A stretch of DNA of 21,826 nucleotides from positions 1 through 21,826 of the IMG/VR virus record IMGVR_UViG_3300044673_000448. One strand, 5' to 3'. Both the position numbers and the translations under genes were made by a program. Of this stretch, positions 13,493 through 21,203 are shown in pieces. Within the stretch, counting starts at the first letter, position 1. Each line of letters starts with the position of its first letter. The DNA comes from a virus. The notes beneath the pieces are model-generated. The model searched no databases, was not told the origin of the DNA, and saw only the letters and a program-made list of their open reading frames with translations.

Positions 13493-13757
13493 GGACGTCG
13501 ACAGCATGCTGGCCGGGCTCTCCGCCGAGCAGTTCGCGGAGTGGGGAGCCTTCTTCAACCTCGAGCCCTGGGGATACCGAGAGGAGCGCAGCCGGGTGGC
13601 CCTGATCGCTCAGACCGTTGCGAACGTCTCCGGGAAGGTCGTCAGGAGCCCGATGGATCTCGACGACTTCATGCCGCGCCACCGTGAAGATCCGGACGCC
13701 GACGTGGTCGTCGAGAAGCTGAAGGCGACCTTCGGGTACGGGAAGGGGAGGGCGTAG
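13434..13757 (+). CDS. T extension of the tail assembly chaperone (GT frameshift product)
   Basis: This is the -1-frame continuation, 107 residues, made only when ribosomes slip at GGGAAAC; the fusion with the preceding gene is about 215 residues. It reads L-S-A-H-P-G-R-R-L-A-M-R-L-A-L-A-L-G, then L-S-A-E-Q-F-A-E-W-G-A-F-F-N-L-E-P-W-G-Y-R-E-E-R. The last part is the hallmark of T-like domains ('l-t..E...w.ay...ePfG..r.d'). In lambda the T part binds the tail tube subunit while the G part binds the tape measure. An internal ATG (13464) exists but has no clear ribosome site. The tape-measure ATG follows three bases after the stop, as usual. Confidence 0.88.
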   Translation: MSAHPGRRLAMRLALALGCADVDSMLAGLSAEQFAEWGAFFNLEPWGYREERSRVALIAQTVANVSGKVVRSPMDLDDFMPRHREDPDADVVVEKLKATFGYGKGRA

Positions 13758-13760
13758 CCC

Positions 13761-16019
13761 ATGTCCGCCGTCCTCGCTGACCTGCTCGTCCGCTTCGGGG
13801 CCGACTCGGCCGAGCTCCGGAAGACGCTGAAGACCGTCGAGAGCGACATCAAGAAGTTCAGCCGCGACGTCGAGGGGATGAAGAGCACCCTCGAGGGCGC
13901 ATTCTCGGCGATCGGCGTGGGGCTCCTCGCGGAGCGCCTGGCCGAGATGGTCACGTCGGGCGCGGAGGCGGCCGAGGCCCTGGGCAAGATGGCCCAGATC
14001 GCCGGCACCTCAGCCGAGGAGATGTCGCGGCTCGCCTACGCCGCGAAGCTCTCGGACATCGGGACGGACGAGCTCGGCAAGGGCCTGCTGAAGTTCTCGG
14101 AGACGCTCTCGAAGGCGGCGGCCGGGAGCGCCGAGCAGTCGGCGGCGTTCTCCGCGATGGGGTTCAGCTCCCAGGACCTCAACGGGATGCTGGGCGACAC
14201 GCACGGCGCGCTGCTCGCGGTCGCCGAGCGGATCTCGGGCTACTCGGACGGGACCGAGAAGGCGGCGATCGTCTCGGCGCTGTTCGGCGACCGGCTGGCG
14301 CGGCAGATGCTCCCCTTCCTCAACCGGGGAGCCGAGGGGATCGCCGATCTCGAGGCGGAGGGCGAGCGGCTCGGGAAGACGCTCTCGGCGGCGACGATCG
14401 AGGGTGCCGACCAGTTCAACGAGGCGATGAAGCGCCTCTCGGGAACCGCCGAGGTCTTCGGCGCGGTCCTCGCGGCGAACCTGGCGCCGTCCCTCGACGC
14501 CCTCTCGCGCGGGTTCGAGGACGGGTCGTCGAAGGCCGCGATCATGCAGGAGGTGGCCTCCGACCTAGCGGACTCGCTCCGCTTCGTCGCCTCGGTCGGC
14601 CTCGGCGTCTGCGCGGCGTTCTCCGCGATCGGCAAGAGCGTGGCGATGGTCTCCTCGCTCGTCACCTCCGCCCTCACCGGAGACCTTCAGGGCAGCCTCG
14701 CGGACGTCGGCGAGATGCTCGACGCGGAGGTGAAGAGGTTCAAGGACCAGATCGGCGAGGTGAACGACGCGATCTGGGCGGCGCGCGACCAGCGGGCCTC
14801 CGAGTCGAGTGCTCCGGCAGGCGACCCCCAGAGCCACGAGGAGTTCAAGCCGAAGGCGCTCGACCCGAACAAGATCGTCGAGAGTCAGAAGGCGCTGAAG
14901 ATCCTCACCGACGCGACCGCCGAGTACCAGAAGAAGCTCGCGACGTTCGGTAAGGGAGACTTCGCGCAGCTTCAGTGGGAGCTGCAGTTCGGGAAGTTCG
15001 CAGAGGCGGCGCGGGCCGCCGGAGCCACGGGCGCCCGCACCCTCGCCCAGCTCGACGCGGTCATCGTGAAGCTCGGCGCCGCGGAGGAAGCCGAGAAGGC
15101 GGCGAAGGCGACGCGCGAGCTCAAGGGCGAGCTGGGCAAGCTCCAGGCCGAGCTCTCCGGGAAGACGGCCGGCGACAGCGAGTACGAGAAGATGCTCGCC
15201 CGCATCATGTCGGGCGACCTCCGGGAGAAGCTCGAGGCCTCCGGCGCGGACGCCGTCCAGTGGTCCGAGGACCTGCTCACGGCCGCCCGCGCGCTCGACG
15301 CCCTGAAGCGGACGAACGACGCGGCGAAAGCCTCGATGGAGTCGTTCAACGCAATGGTGGACGAGTCGGTCCAGCTGACCAACTCGGTGCAGACGCCGTC
15401 CGAGGCGTACGCGGTGAAGCTCGAGCGATTGCAGGTGCTCCTCCGCGAGACGGCGATCAGCCAGGAGACCTACTCGCGGGCGGCAGGGAAGGCCTTCCTC
15501 GAGGCGAACCAGTATATCGGCCAGATGGTCGACGCCGGGGTCCGGGGGATGTCCTCTCTCGTGCAGTCGGCGATCACTGGCGAGTCGAGCATGGAGGACG
15601 TCTGGAAGGGCCTCCTCTCGTCCTTCATCTCGATGACCGAGCAGATGCTCGCGCAGTGGATCGCCACGCAGATCGCGATGGAGGCAGTCGCCATCGGGAC
15701 CGGAGGCGCGGGCGCCGCCGGCGGGGCCGGCCCCATCCCGCTCTCCTCGGTTCCTAAACTCATCGGCATGGCGACGGGAGGAGACGTCTCGGGCGGCACG
15801 CCCTACATCGTCGGTGAGAAGGGGCCCGAGCTCTTCGTCCCCGGCGCCTCCGGCAAGATCATCCCGAACGACCAGGTCGGCCGAGGCGGCAGCCGGACCC
15901 TCGTCGTGGCTCCGCGCCTGCTCGACGGGACCGGGTTCAGCGAGTGGTGGGACCGGAACGAGGACCGGATCGTCCGGAAGCTCGACCGCCTCTCGTACCT
16001 CGGCCGGACGGGAGGGTAG
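13761..16019 (+). CDS. Tail tape measure protein
   Basis: This 752-residue protein is the longest gene in the window; its length sets tail length. At the usual 1.5 angstrom per helical residue it predicts a tail of roughly 110 nm. The first 60 residues (V-R-F-G-A-D-S-A-E-L-R-K-T-L-K-T-V-E-S-D-I) form the coiled-coil start common to tape measures, followed by long Ala/Glu/Lys helices, a hydrophobic stretch around 275-300 that may insert in the host membrane, and a C-terminal segment about 673-705 (G-G-D-V-S-G-G-T-P-Y-I-V-G-E-K-G-P-E-L-F-V-P-G), very common at the end of lambda-like tape measures and thought to serve tail-tip attachment. No peptidase motif was seen. ATG 13761 has GGGGAGGG about nine bases upstream. 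Confidence 0.94.
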   Translation: MSAVLADLLVRFGADSAELRKTLKTVESDIKKFSRDVEGMKSTLEGAFSAIGVGLLAERLAEMVTSGAEAAEALGKMAQIAGTSAEEMSRLAYAAKLSDIGTDELGKGLLKFSETLSKAAAGSAEQSAAFSAMGFSSQDLNGMLGDTHGALLAVAERISGYSDGTEKAAIVSALFGDRLARQMLPFLNRGAEGIADLEAEGERLGKTLSAATIEGADQFNEAMKRLSGTAEVFGAVLAANLAPSLDALSRGFEDGSSKAAIMQEVASDLADSLRFVASVGLGVCAAFSAIGKSVAMVSSLVTSALTGDLQGSLADVGEMLDAEVKRFKDQIGEVNDAIWAARDQRASESSAPAGDPQSHEEFKPKALDPNKIVESQKALKILTDATAEYQKKLATFGKGDFAQLQWELQFGKFAEAARAAGATGARTLAQLDAVIVKLGAAEEAEKAAKATRELKGELGKLQAELSGKTAGDSEYEKMLARIMSGDLREKLEASGADAVQWSEDLLTAARALDALKRTNDAAKASMESFNAMVDESVQLTNSVQTPSEAYAVKLERLQVLLRETAISQETYSRAAGKAFLEANQYIGQMVDAGVRGMSSLVQSAITGESSMEDVWKGLLSSFISMTEQMLAQWIATQIAMEAVAIGTGGAGAAGGAGPIPLSSVPKLIGMATGGDVSGGTPYIVGEKGPELFVPGASGKIIPNDQVGRGGSRTLVVAPRLLDGTGFSEWWDRNEDRIVRKLDRLSYLGRTGG

Positions 16020-16022
16020 GTC

Positions 16023-16361
16023 ATGGCATCGCCGTTCCCATCGCTGCGGATCTCCCCCGAGGACTTCCACCGGAAGCCGTACCAGGTGATCGCGAAGGCG
16101 CGCTCACCGGAGGGCGGGCGCATCGCCACGGTCTGGAATAGCGGGATCGTCTGGTCGTTCACCGTGAACCTCACGAGCGAGGACGAGCTCGATGCGCTGA
16201 ACCGTCACTGGACGGAGGCCGCGGGCGACACGTTCACCTTCTCCTGCCCGGACCAGGGCGGCGAGCACCTCGTCGAGTACGACCAGGAGGAGCTCGACAT
16301 CGAACGGACGGGGCCGACGACCCACCGCTGCTCGATCGCGCTCCGCTCGGTGAACGGATGA
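16023..16361 (+). CDS. Tail-tip protein in gpM position
   Basis: This 112-residue protein directly follows the tape measure, with GGAGG upstream of ATG 16023. Size and place match lambda gpM (about 109 residues), a tail-tip subunit between tape measure and gpL. The sequence has S-G-I-V-W-S-F-T-V-N-L-T-S-E-D-E-L-D-A-L-N-R-H-W, then G-D-T-F-T-F-S-C-P-D, E-Y-D-Q-E-E-L-D-I-E-R and a C-terminal R-C-S-I-A-L-R-S-V strand. This 'few-strand domain, 'F-x-x-D-...F-D...' pattern' is common in tail-tip ring proteins and in DUF2460-like proteins of gene-transfer agents. The exact family is uncertain; the structural role is likely. It overlaps the next gene as ATGA. Confidence 0.75.
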   Translation: MASPFPSLRISPEDFHRKPYQVIAKARSPEGGRIATVWNSGIVWSFTVNLTSEDELDALNRHWTEAAGDTFTFSCPDQGGEHLVEYDQEELDIERTGPTTHRCSIALRSVNG

Positions 16362-17281
16362 AGACGCCGACCTGGGAGAGCTCGCCCGGCGCCGGCGCCG
16401 CCTTCCTCCTGTCGGTGACCGGTCGGGGCGCCGCCTCGAAGGGCGCGGTCCGGGACGTCTACACGATCACCCTGCGCGACTCGACGGTGGTCCGCTGGAC
16501 GAGCCACACCTCCGACCTCGTCCTGGGCGCCCGCACGTTCCTGGCGCGCACCGCCGGCGGCACGATCCCCCTCATCACGCGGCAGGGGTCCCGATGCGTC
16601 GCCGGCCTGGGCGAGGTCGGGGCCCTGTCGGTCAACCTCCGGTGCGACGCGACCACGACGTGGGGCGGCGTGCCGCTGCCGCTCGCGGTCCTGGACGGGG
16701 TCTTCAACGGGGCCACGCTCGCGCTCGAGCGCGTCCTCCTGACGGCGCCCGGCCTCGTCCCGGTGGCTGCGTACGCGGTCTTCGCCGGCTACGTCGAGGC
16801 CCAGCCCACGACGACGTCCGTCACGCTCTCGGTCGAGTCCATCGCGGCGCGGCTCGGGCGCATCTCGGTCCCGCGGGGAATCGTCCAGGAGCGGTGCCTG
16901 GACCAGCTCGGGGACGGAGCCTGCGGGGTGAACCTCGCGACCTTCACGTTCACCGGGACCGCGTCGTCCGGCTCGTCGTCGGTGAGCGTGCGCACCTCGC
17001 TCGCCCAGGCGGCCGGGTACTTCGATCGCGCCGTGATCACCTTCACGTCGGGGGTCTGCGCCGGCGAGCGCCGGATGGTGCTCCGGCACACAAGCGACTG
17101 GGGCGTGGTCGCGCTGGCGCTGGCGCGGCCGCTTCCCGAGGCGCCGGCGGCCGGAGACACGTTCTCGATCGTCCGGGCCTGCGCGAAGACGCCCGGGGAG
17201 TGCGACGGGGTCTTCGCCAACCGCCCCCGCTTCCGTGGTTACCCGTACGTGCCGACCGGCACAGAGGCGGAGGGGATCTAG
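16358..17281 (+). CDS. Tail-tip protein, DUF2163 / phage_BR0599 type (gpL-like)
   Basis: This 307-residue protein occupies the lambda gpL position. The N-terminal half is a beta-rich DUF2163-like domain (V-Y-T-I-T-L-R-D-S-T-V-V-R-W-T, D-L-V-L-G-A-R-T-F); the C-terminal half is of the BR0599 type. Cysteines 180 and 189 (C-x8-C) and 275 and 282 (C-x6-C) flank an inserted domain of about 85 residues that holds C234, and the end reads F-R-G-Y-P-Y-V-P. Lambda gpL relatives bind a 4Fe-4S cluster through four C-terminal cysteines, and the pair spacings here agree with those I recall. The protein probably forms the central tail-tip plug. Its stop overlaps the GTG of the next gene. The NlpC/P60 peptidase often found next is absent. 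Confidence 0.85.
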   Translation: MKTPTWESSPGAGAAFLLSVTGRGAASKGAVRDVYTITLRDSTVVRWTSHTSDLVLGARTFLARTAGGTIPLITRQGSRCVAGLGEVGALSVNLRCDATTTWGGVPLPLAVLDGVFNGATLALERVLLTAPGLVPVAAYAVFAGYVEAQPTTTSVTLSVESIAARLGRISVPRGIVQERCLDQLGDGACGVNLATFTFTGTASSGSSSVSVRTSLAQAAGYFDRAVITFTSGVCAGERRMVLRHTSDWGVVALALARPLPEAPAAGDTFSIVRACAKTPGECDGVFANRPRFRGYPYVPTGTEAEGI

Positions 17282-19284
17282 TGGGCTTCGGGTTCCGCGA
17301 GATCGTCGCCGTCGTCTTCCCGGTCCACGCGCTCGCGAACGCGTGGGCCTTCATCAAGCGCAACCGGAGGGGAGGACCCAAGGCCGCCGAGAGCCTCTCG
17401 GGCGTCCCGGACTACGTCGCGACGGGGAGCGCCATCCCGGTGATCTTCGGGACCGTGCGGACGCCGCTCTTCGTCGCGCAGCGGGCGCAGACGAACGTCA
17501 CGACCGCGTCCGGCACGGTGCAGACCATCAACGAGGCGACCGAGTTCAAGACCTACGGGCTCGTGCTCGGGATCTGCCAGGGTCCGATCACCGGCATCCT
17601 CCGGACGTGGATCGACCGGGTGCAGGTGCCGCTCAGCGTCACGACGAACCCGGCGATCGGGTTCTCCGTGCAGCTCGGCAGCCTGACGCAGGACGGGATC
17701 CAGAATCGACGCATGTGGCGGTTCATGGTGCCCGCGGTCCCGCCCGGTGGCTTCGTGAACGTGGACAGGTCGTGGCCGGGTTCCGCCGGGCCGATCACGA
17801 TCACGCTAGGCGTGTCGGCCGTCGCCCTCGTCGACGTACTGTACGAGGCGTGGGACTCGGGGTCGGCCACCTACTCGGGCGCCTCCGGACGGATCCCCTA
17901 CGCGTTCACGGCGCCGAACCAGCTCACGGTCCAGCGCGATGACCTCCTGACGGTGGGCGCTGACTTCCGCTTGGTGGTCTCGTACGTCACCTCCGCGCCG
18001 CCGGACGTCTACCTCGAGGAGGAGGGGATCACGATCGACGCGTCCTCGACGCGGTCATTCCTCCCCGACTTCGCGGCCGCCACCACGATCACGATCTCGG
18101 GGACCACGGACTATCTCGGGGCCACCCTCGACGGCGAGTACACCGTCGCCTCGGTGAGCGACAAGCGGATCGTGCTCACCAACCCGAACGCCGTGCGAAC
18201 GGGCTGGCCGACGACGCCGGGTGTCCACCGGTACCTCGTGGAGCCTGGCCTGGTGCCGCCCGGGCCGTGGTTCCTCCAGTACCTCGAGGTCGGGCTCGAG
18301 CTCCACTACCCCGGCCTCGCGCACCTGCGCGCCGACCCGCTCGACCACAAGGCGCTGTACGCCGCGCTCGCGGTGACGATCCCGGGCGGACAGCTCGCGC
18401 CGATCTCGGACGCCGCGACGCAGACGCAGGGCTGGGAGGCCGAGGTCCAGGGAGCCTTGACCGGCGCCGGGCCCGACGGCCTCGACGCGGTGCCGGCCGA
18501 CGTGCTGTCGGACCTCCTCACGTCCTCGCTCTTCTACGGCGCCGGACTCGCGGCCGGGCGCATCGACCTGGTGAACGGGCCCGACGGAACGGCGGCGAGC
18601 GGGTTCACGCGCTTCTGCGCGCAGAGCGGGTTCACCATCTCGATGCGACTGGACAACCAGCGCTCGATCGCCGAGATCGTCGAGGAGATCACGCGCGCCT
18701 GCGACGCCATCGCCGTCGACTCCGGGGGCGTGCTGAAGTTCTACCCGCTCGGCGAGCGGACCGTGGGGACGTCCTCCCCGTACACACCGGCGAACCGCCC
18801 GGTCTACGACCTGGATTACTGGGACTTCTTCCCCGACCCGGGCGACGACCCCGTGACGGTGGAGCTCGCGAAGGACGCCAGCACGTACAACGTCGTCCCC
18901 GTCGAGTTCACGGATCGAAAGGCGGCCTACTCGAAGCAGGTGGCCGACGTCCCGGAGATGGTGGACCTCGCCGATCGCGGCGAGCGCGTCGCTCCTCCGG
19001 CGGCCCTGGCGTGCATTACCCGCCGCGATCACGCCGAAGCGATCTCCCAGGCGATGAGCCTGCGCATCGTCAACGGGCGGGCGGTCGTCACGGTCCGCCT
19101 GATGTGGAACCGGGGGATGGTCCTGGAGCCCGGGGACGTCCTGCGGATCTCCGACTCGAAGCTGTCGCTCCTGCGCCGCGGCGTCCGGGTGACCTCGGCC
19201 AGCGAGACCCCGGAGGGCGCCTACACGGTGACCGCCGAGCGGTACCTGGGCGAGCTGGGGACGACGGTCTACGTCCCGGCCTGA
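17281..19284 (+). CDS. Tail-tip / central fibre protein, gpJ-like (Phage-tail_3)
   Basis: This 667-residue protein starts at GTG 17281, sharing its first base with the previous TAG. The N-terminal part has V-P-D-Y-V-A-T-G-S-A-I-P-V-I-F-G-T-V-R (a tail-tip hub strand pattern seen in gpJ relatives), L-G-I-C-Q-G-P-I-T-G-I, and later A-C-D-A-I-A-V-D-S-G-G-V-L-K-F-Y-P near 473-489, typical of Phage-tail_3 / baseplate hub domains, then R-L-M-W-N-R-G-M-V-L-E-P-G-D-V-L. Related proteins form the trimeric hub below the tail and bind the host, but this one is shorter than lambda gpJ (1132) and ends soon after the hub, so the receptor-binding part must be small or encoded elsewhere. It converges with the minus-strand lipoprotein, two bases away. 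Confidence 0.85.
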   Translation: MGFGFREIVAVVFPVHALANAWAFIKRNRRGGPKAAESLSGVPDYVATGSAIPVIFGTVRTPLFVAQRAQTNVTTASGTVQTINEATEFKTYGLVLGICQGPITGILRTWIDRVQVPLSVTTNPAIGFSVQLGSLTQDGIQNRRMWRFMVPAVPPGGFVNVDRSWPGSAGPITITLGVSAVALVDVLYEAWDSGSATYSGASGRIPYAFTAPNQLTVQRDDLLTVGADFRLVVSYVTSAPPDVYLEEEGITIDASSTRSFLPDFAAATTITISGTTDYLGATLDGEYTVASVSDKRIVLTNPNAVRTGWPTTPGVHRYLVEPGLVPPGPWFLQYLEVGLELHYPGLAHLRADPLDHKALYAALAVTIPGGQLAPISDAATQTQGWEAEVQGALTGAGPDGLDAVPADVLSDLLTSSLFYGAGLAAGRIDLVNGPDGTAASGFTRFCAQSGFTISMRLDNQRSIAEIVEEITRACDAIAVDSGGVLKFYPLGERTVGTSSPYTPANRPVYDLDYWDFFPDPGDDPVTVELAKDASTYNVVPVEFTDRKAAYSKQVADVPEMVDLADRGERVAPPAALACITRRDHAEAISQAMSLRIVNGRAVVTVRLMWNRGMVLEPGDVLRISDSKLSLLRRGVRVTSASETPEGAYTVTAERYLGELGTTVYVPA

Positions 19285-19286
19285 GG

Positions 19287-19958
19287 CTACTCGAACGCCG
19301 CGAGCAACTCGGATTCGAGCTCGCCCGTGGAGTAGTAGAACGCGTCGGGGTGGATGTCGAACGAGCCCTTCCCGCCGGTGTTGAAGACGATCGTCCGGGT
19401 GAGATCGGCGGGTCGAGTCTCGAACCCCGAGCCGGAATAGTTGACGGAGAGGAGGTACTTTACCGTCACCGTGACCAGCGTCTTCGCGGGGCTCAGCGCC
19501 TCGAGGACGATGTTCGCTCGGCCGTCGAGGCTCGTGGTGCGGGTGACCTTCGTGGACACCATCCCCTGCACGACGGAGTAGCGGGCCACGGCCTGCGTGC
19601 CGTGAAACGTGGTGGTCGTCTCGACCTCGGGTGCGTTGCGCTCTTCCCCGGTCGCGTCGGCGCTGGAGGTCTCCGGGATCGGGTGCTCCACGGCGTACGT
19701 GAAGTCGGGACCGACCACGTACCGCTGCGGATCCCCGGAGTAGCTGACGTTCAACAGACCCGAGGACTGGTCGATGTTGTTGATGACGAAGAACCGCTTC
19801 GCCAGTACCGGGATGCCCTTCGCCCAGACCTCCGCGCGCGGCCGGTCGATGACGATCGAGTTCGACCGCGCCGCGGGCGGCGTGGCTGGCCTGACGTCCA
19901 GCCTGGTGGTGTAGCAGCCCGCGCTGAGCAGCGCGGCAATCAGCAGACCGTATTTCAC
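19287..19958 (-). CDS. Lipoprotein, probable moron
   Basis: This 223-residue protein is the only confident minus-strand gene. GTG start at 19958-19956 gives M-K-Y-G-L-L-I-A-A-L-L-S-A-G-C: a short signal peptide with lipobox S-A-G-C (Cys15), no Asp at +2, so outer-membrane sorting by the enteric rule. Mature sequence has V-I-D-R-P-R-A-E-V-W-A-K-G-I-P-V-L-A-K-R-F-F-V-I-N-N-I-D-Q-S-S-G-L-L, reminiscent of the helix-grip repeat of BamC-like and similar host lipoproteins. It prefers CTG for leucine where phage genes prefer CTC, suggesting another origin. A weak -10-like TACACT lies at 19987-19982. Lambda Bor is a comparable antisense lipoprotein. A role in superinfection exclusion or host surface change is inferred. 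Confidence 0.85.
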   Translation of the reverse strand: MKYGLLIAALLSAGCYTTRLDVRPATPPAARSNSIVIDRPRAEVWAKGIPVLAKRFFVINNIDQSSGLLNVSYSGDPQRYVVGPDFTYAVEHPIPETSSADATGEERNAPEVETTTTFHGTQAVARYSVVQGMVSTKVTRTTSLDGRANIVLEALSPAKTLVTVTVKYLLSVNYSGSGFETRPADLTRTIVFNTGGKGSFDIHPDAFYYSTGELESELLAAFE

Positions 19959-20047
19959 GCGACCCCCATTCCCGGGGCGGAAGTGTAGCGCAAGCCAGTG
20001 GCCGGCGGCGGCTGGACCGCGCGCACGCGGGGGCGCTAGTCGGTGGC

Positions 20048-20239
20048 GTGGACGCCGCCGCCTCCCACCACGCCACCACCACGACCTTCGTCGCGCGCTG
20101 CCCCTGCGGCTCGTCGGACCTCGTGCCGTGCAACGTGGTGCAGGCGTCGGCCGGGCACGTCGAGGACGTCCCGGCGACGCACGAGTGCAAGGGCTGCGGC
20201 CGGCGCTTCCGGGTGGTCCCTCCGAGGAGGTCCTCGTGA
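20048..20239 (+). CDS. Small zinc-ribbon-like protein
   Basis: This 63-residue reading frame starts at GTG 20048 and ends in a GTGA overlap with the endolysin gene. It holds C-P-C-G-S-S-D-L-V-P-C at about residues 18-28 and H-E-C-K-G-C-G-R-R-F at about 45-54, consistent with a zinc ribbon of the type seen in small phage proteins. Its start has no clear Shine-Dalgarno sequence. Position before the lysis genes does not reveal a function; it could serve mainly as a translational lead-in. The preserved Cys pairs argue against chance, but the gene is short, so confidence is moderate. Confidence 0.55.
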   Translation: MDAAASHHATTTTFVARCPCGSSDLVPCNVVQASAGHVEDVPATHECKGCGRRFRVVPPRRSS

Positions 20240-20961
20240 CGCCCCTCTCCGTCGTCCCGAAGGTCGAGCCCTACCTGGCAGCCTTCGCCGAGGGCTCGCT
20301 GCTGTTCGCCCGGGCCCACGGGACGAAGCCGGAGAGGGTGTCGCTCCTCGCCGCGCTCGTCTGCCGCGAGAGCTGGGCCTGCACCGCCCCCGGCTACCGT
20401 CCGAAGGGCTCGGTCGACGGCTCCGGCGACTGGACCGCGCGCACGGGCTCCTGGTGCCGCAGGCCGGGCGTCATCGTTCACCCCGACACGGACGGAGCGC
20501 GGGCCGCGCTGCGCCTCGCGGGCTGGTCCATCCCGCACGACCTCGAGGGGAAGCCGCTGCCCGGCCCGTACGCCATCCCGAAGGACGGGAAGGGCTGGGG
20601 CCGCGGGATGGGGCAGGTCGACTTCCTGGGCGACTTCGCCGACCTCATCGCGCCCACGCCCTGGCCGGTCGCGCATCAGGCCGCCGTCTGGTGCGCGCAG
20701 CTGAACCGCAACCGCCAGGAGCTCGCCGAGTGGGCGAAGCACCCGCTCTTCGAGCGGGCGGTGGCGGCGCGCTACAACGCCGCGCTCCCGCGCATCGTGA
20801 CCGGCATGGAGAACGCCATCACGAAGAAGGACGACGACCTCGTCGACGCGGGCACCACGGGCCACGACTACGGCCGCGACGTCCTCGCCCTCGAGGCCGC
20901 GGTGGTCGCGCGCTGGCCGGACACCGGCATCGACCTCCCCGCACCACCGAGGACTGCATGA
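20236..20961 (+). CDS. Endolysin, lysozyme-like
   Basis: This 241-residue protein starts at GTG 20236 with GAGGAGG (20224-20230) five bases upstream and overlapping the previous stop. It looks like a GEWL/transglycosylase-type muramidase: helix L-L-A-A-L-V-C-R-E-S-W near residues 38-47 with probable catalytic Glu45, the G-W-G-R-G-M-G-Q-V-D segment at about 120-129 (equivalent of 'G-x-G-L-M-Q-I-D' in soluble transglycosylases), and A-A-R-Y-N-A-A-L later. No signal peptide or SAR anchor is evident, so release should depend on a holin. A D-x-x-T-G-x-D type tail near the end has no known meaning. Place next to a holin-like gene supports the call. Confidence 0.82.
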   Translation: MTPLSVVPKVEPYLAAFAEGSLLFARAHGTKPERVSLLAALVCRESWACTAPGYRPKGSVDGSGDWTARTGSWCRRPGVIVHPDTDGARAALRLAGWSIPHDLEGKPLPGPYAIPKDGKGWGRGMGQVDFLGDFADLIAPTPWPVAHQAAVWCAQLNRNRQELAEWAKHPLFERAVAARYNAALPRIVTGMENAITKKDDDLVDAGTTGHDYGRDVLALEAAVVARWPDTGIDLPAPPRTA

Positions 20962-21203
20962 TCTGGCTCAGGAACTCCCGCGGCCGACCGGACGCGCTGC
21001 TGTCGATCGCCACTGCCGGCGCCGTGGCGGTGCTCGCGAAGGTCGTCATCGGCGGCATGGTGGTGGGGGGCTGGCAGGCGGGCACCATCGACTCCACCCT
21101 CGCAGGCGTCGTGCTGGCCTCCACACTGGGCGCGTACACGACGAAGCGCATCAAGATCGACCACGACAAGCCGGGCGAGAAGGCGCCGGAAGGCGCGCCG
21201 TGA
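20958..21203 (+). CDS. Holin-like membrane protein
   Basis: This 81-residue protein's ATG overlaps the endolysin stop (ATGA at 20958-20961). It has two likely membrane helices, about residues 13-38 (A-L-L-S-I-A-T-A-G-A-V-A-V-L-A-K-V-V-I-G) and 46-62 (S-T-L-A-G-V-V-L-A-S-T-L-G-A-Y), and a charged tail (K-R-I-K-I-D-H-D-K-P-G-E-K). Size, topology and position fit a class II-type holin that opens the inner membrane to the endolysin, but holins share little sequence so this rests on context. The order endolysin then holin is reversed relative to lambda. Its stop overlaps the next GTG. Confidence 0.72.
   Translation: MIWLRNSRGRPDALLSIATAGAVAVLAKVVIGGMVVGGWQAGTIDSTLAGVVLASTLGAYTTKRIKIDHDKPGEKAPEGAP

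Noticed and set aside
11919-13757. 612-codon plus-strand frame over tail completion, tail tube and beta-protein genes
   Set aside because: It lacks domain-like sequence up to about 13430 (Arg/Gly/His-rich shadow). Only the part from 13434, reached by frameshifting, is real.
19982-19987. TACACT as a -10 element for the lipoprotein
   Set aside because: No matching -35 element at the right distance is visible; mentioned with the gene but not called as a promoter.
18055-20865. 936-codon open frame on the minus strand over the tail-tip and lysis region
   Set aside because: It crosses plus-strand genes with clear family motifs and the lipoprotein gene in another frame. Long antisense open frames are expected in DNA with strong G/C third positions.
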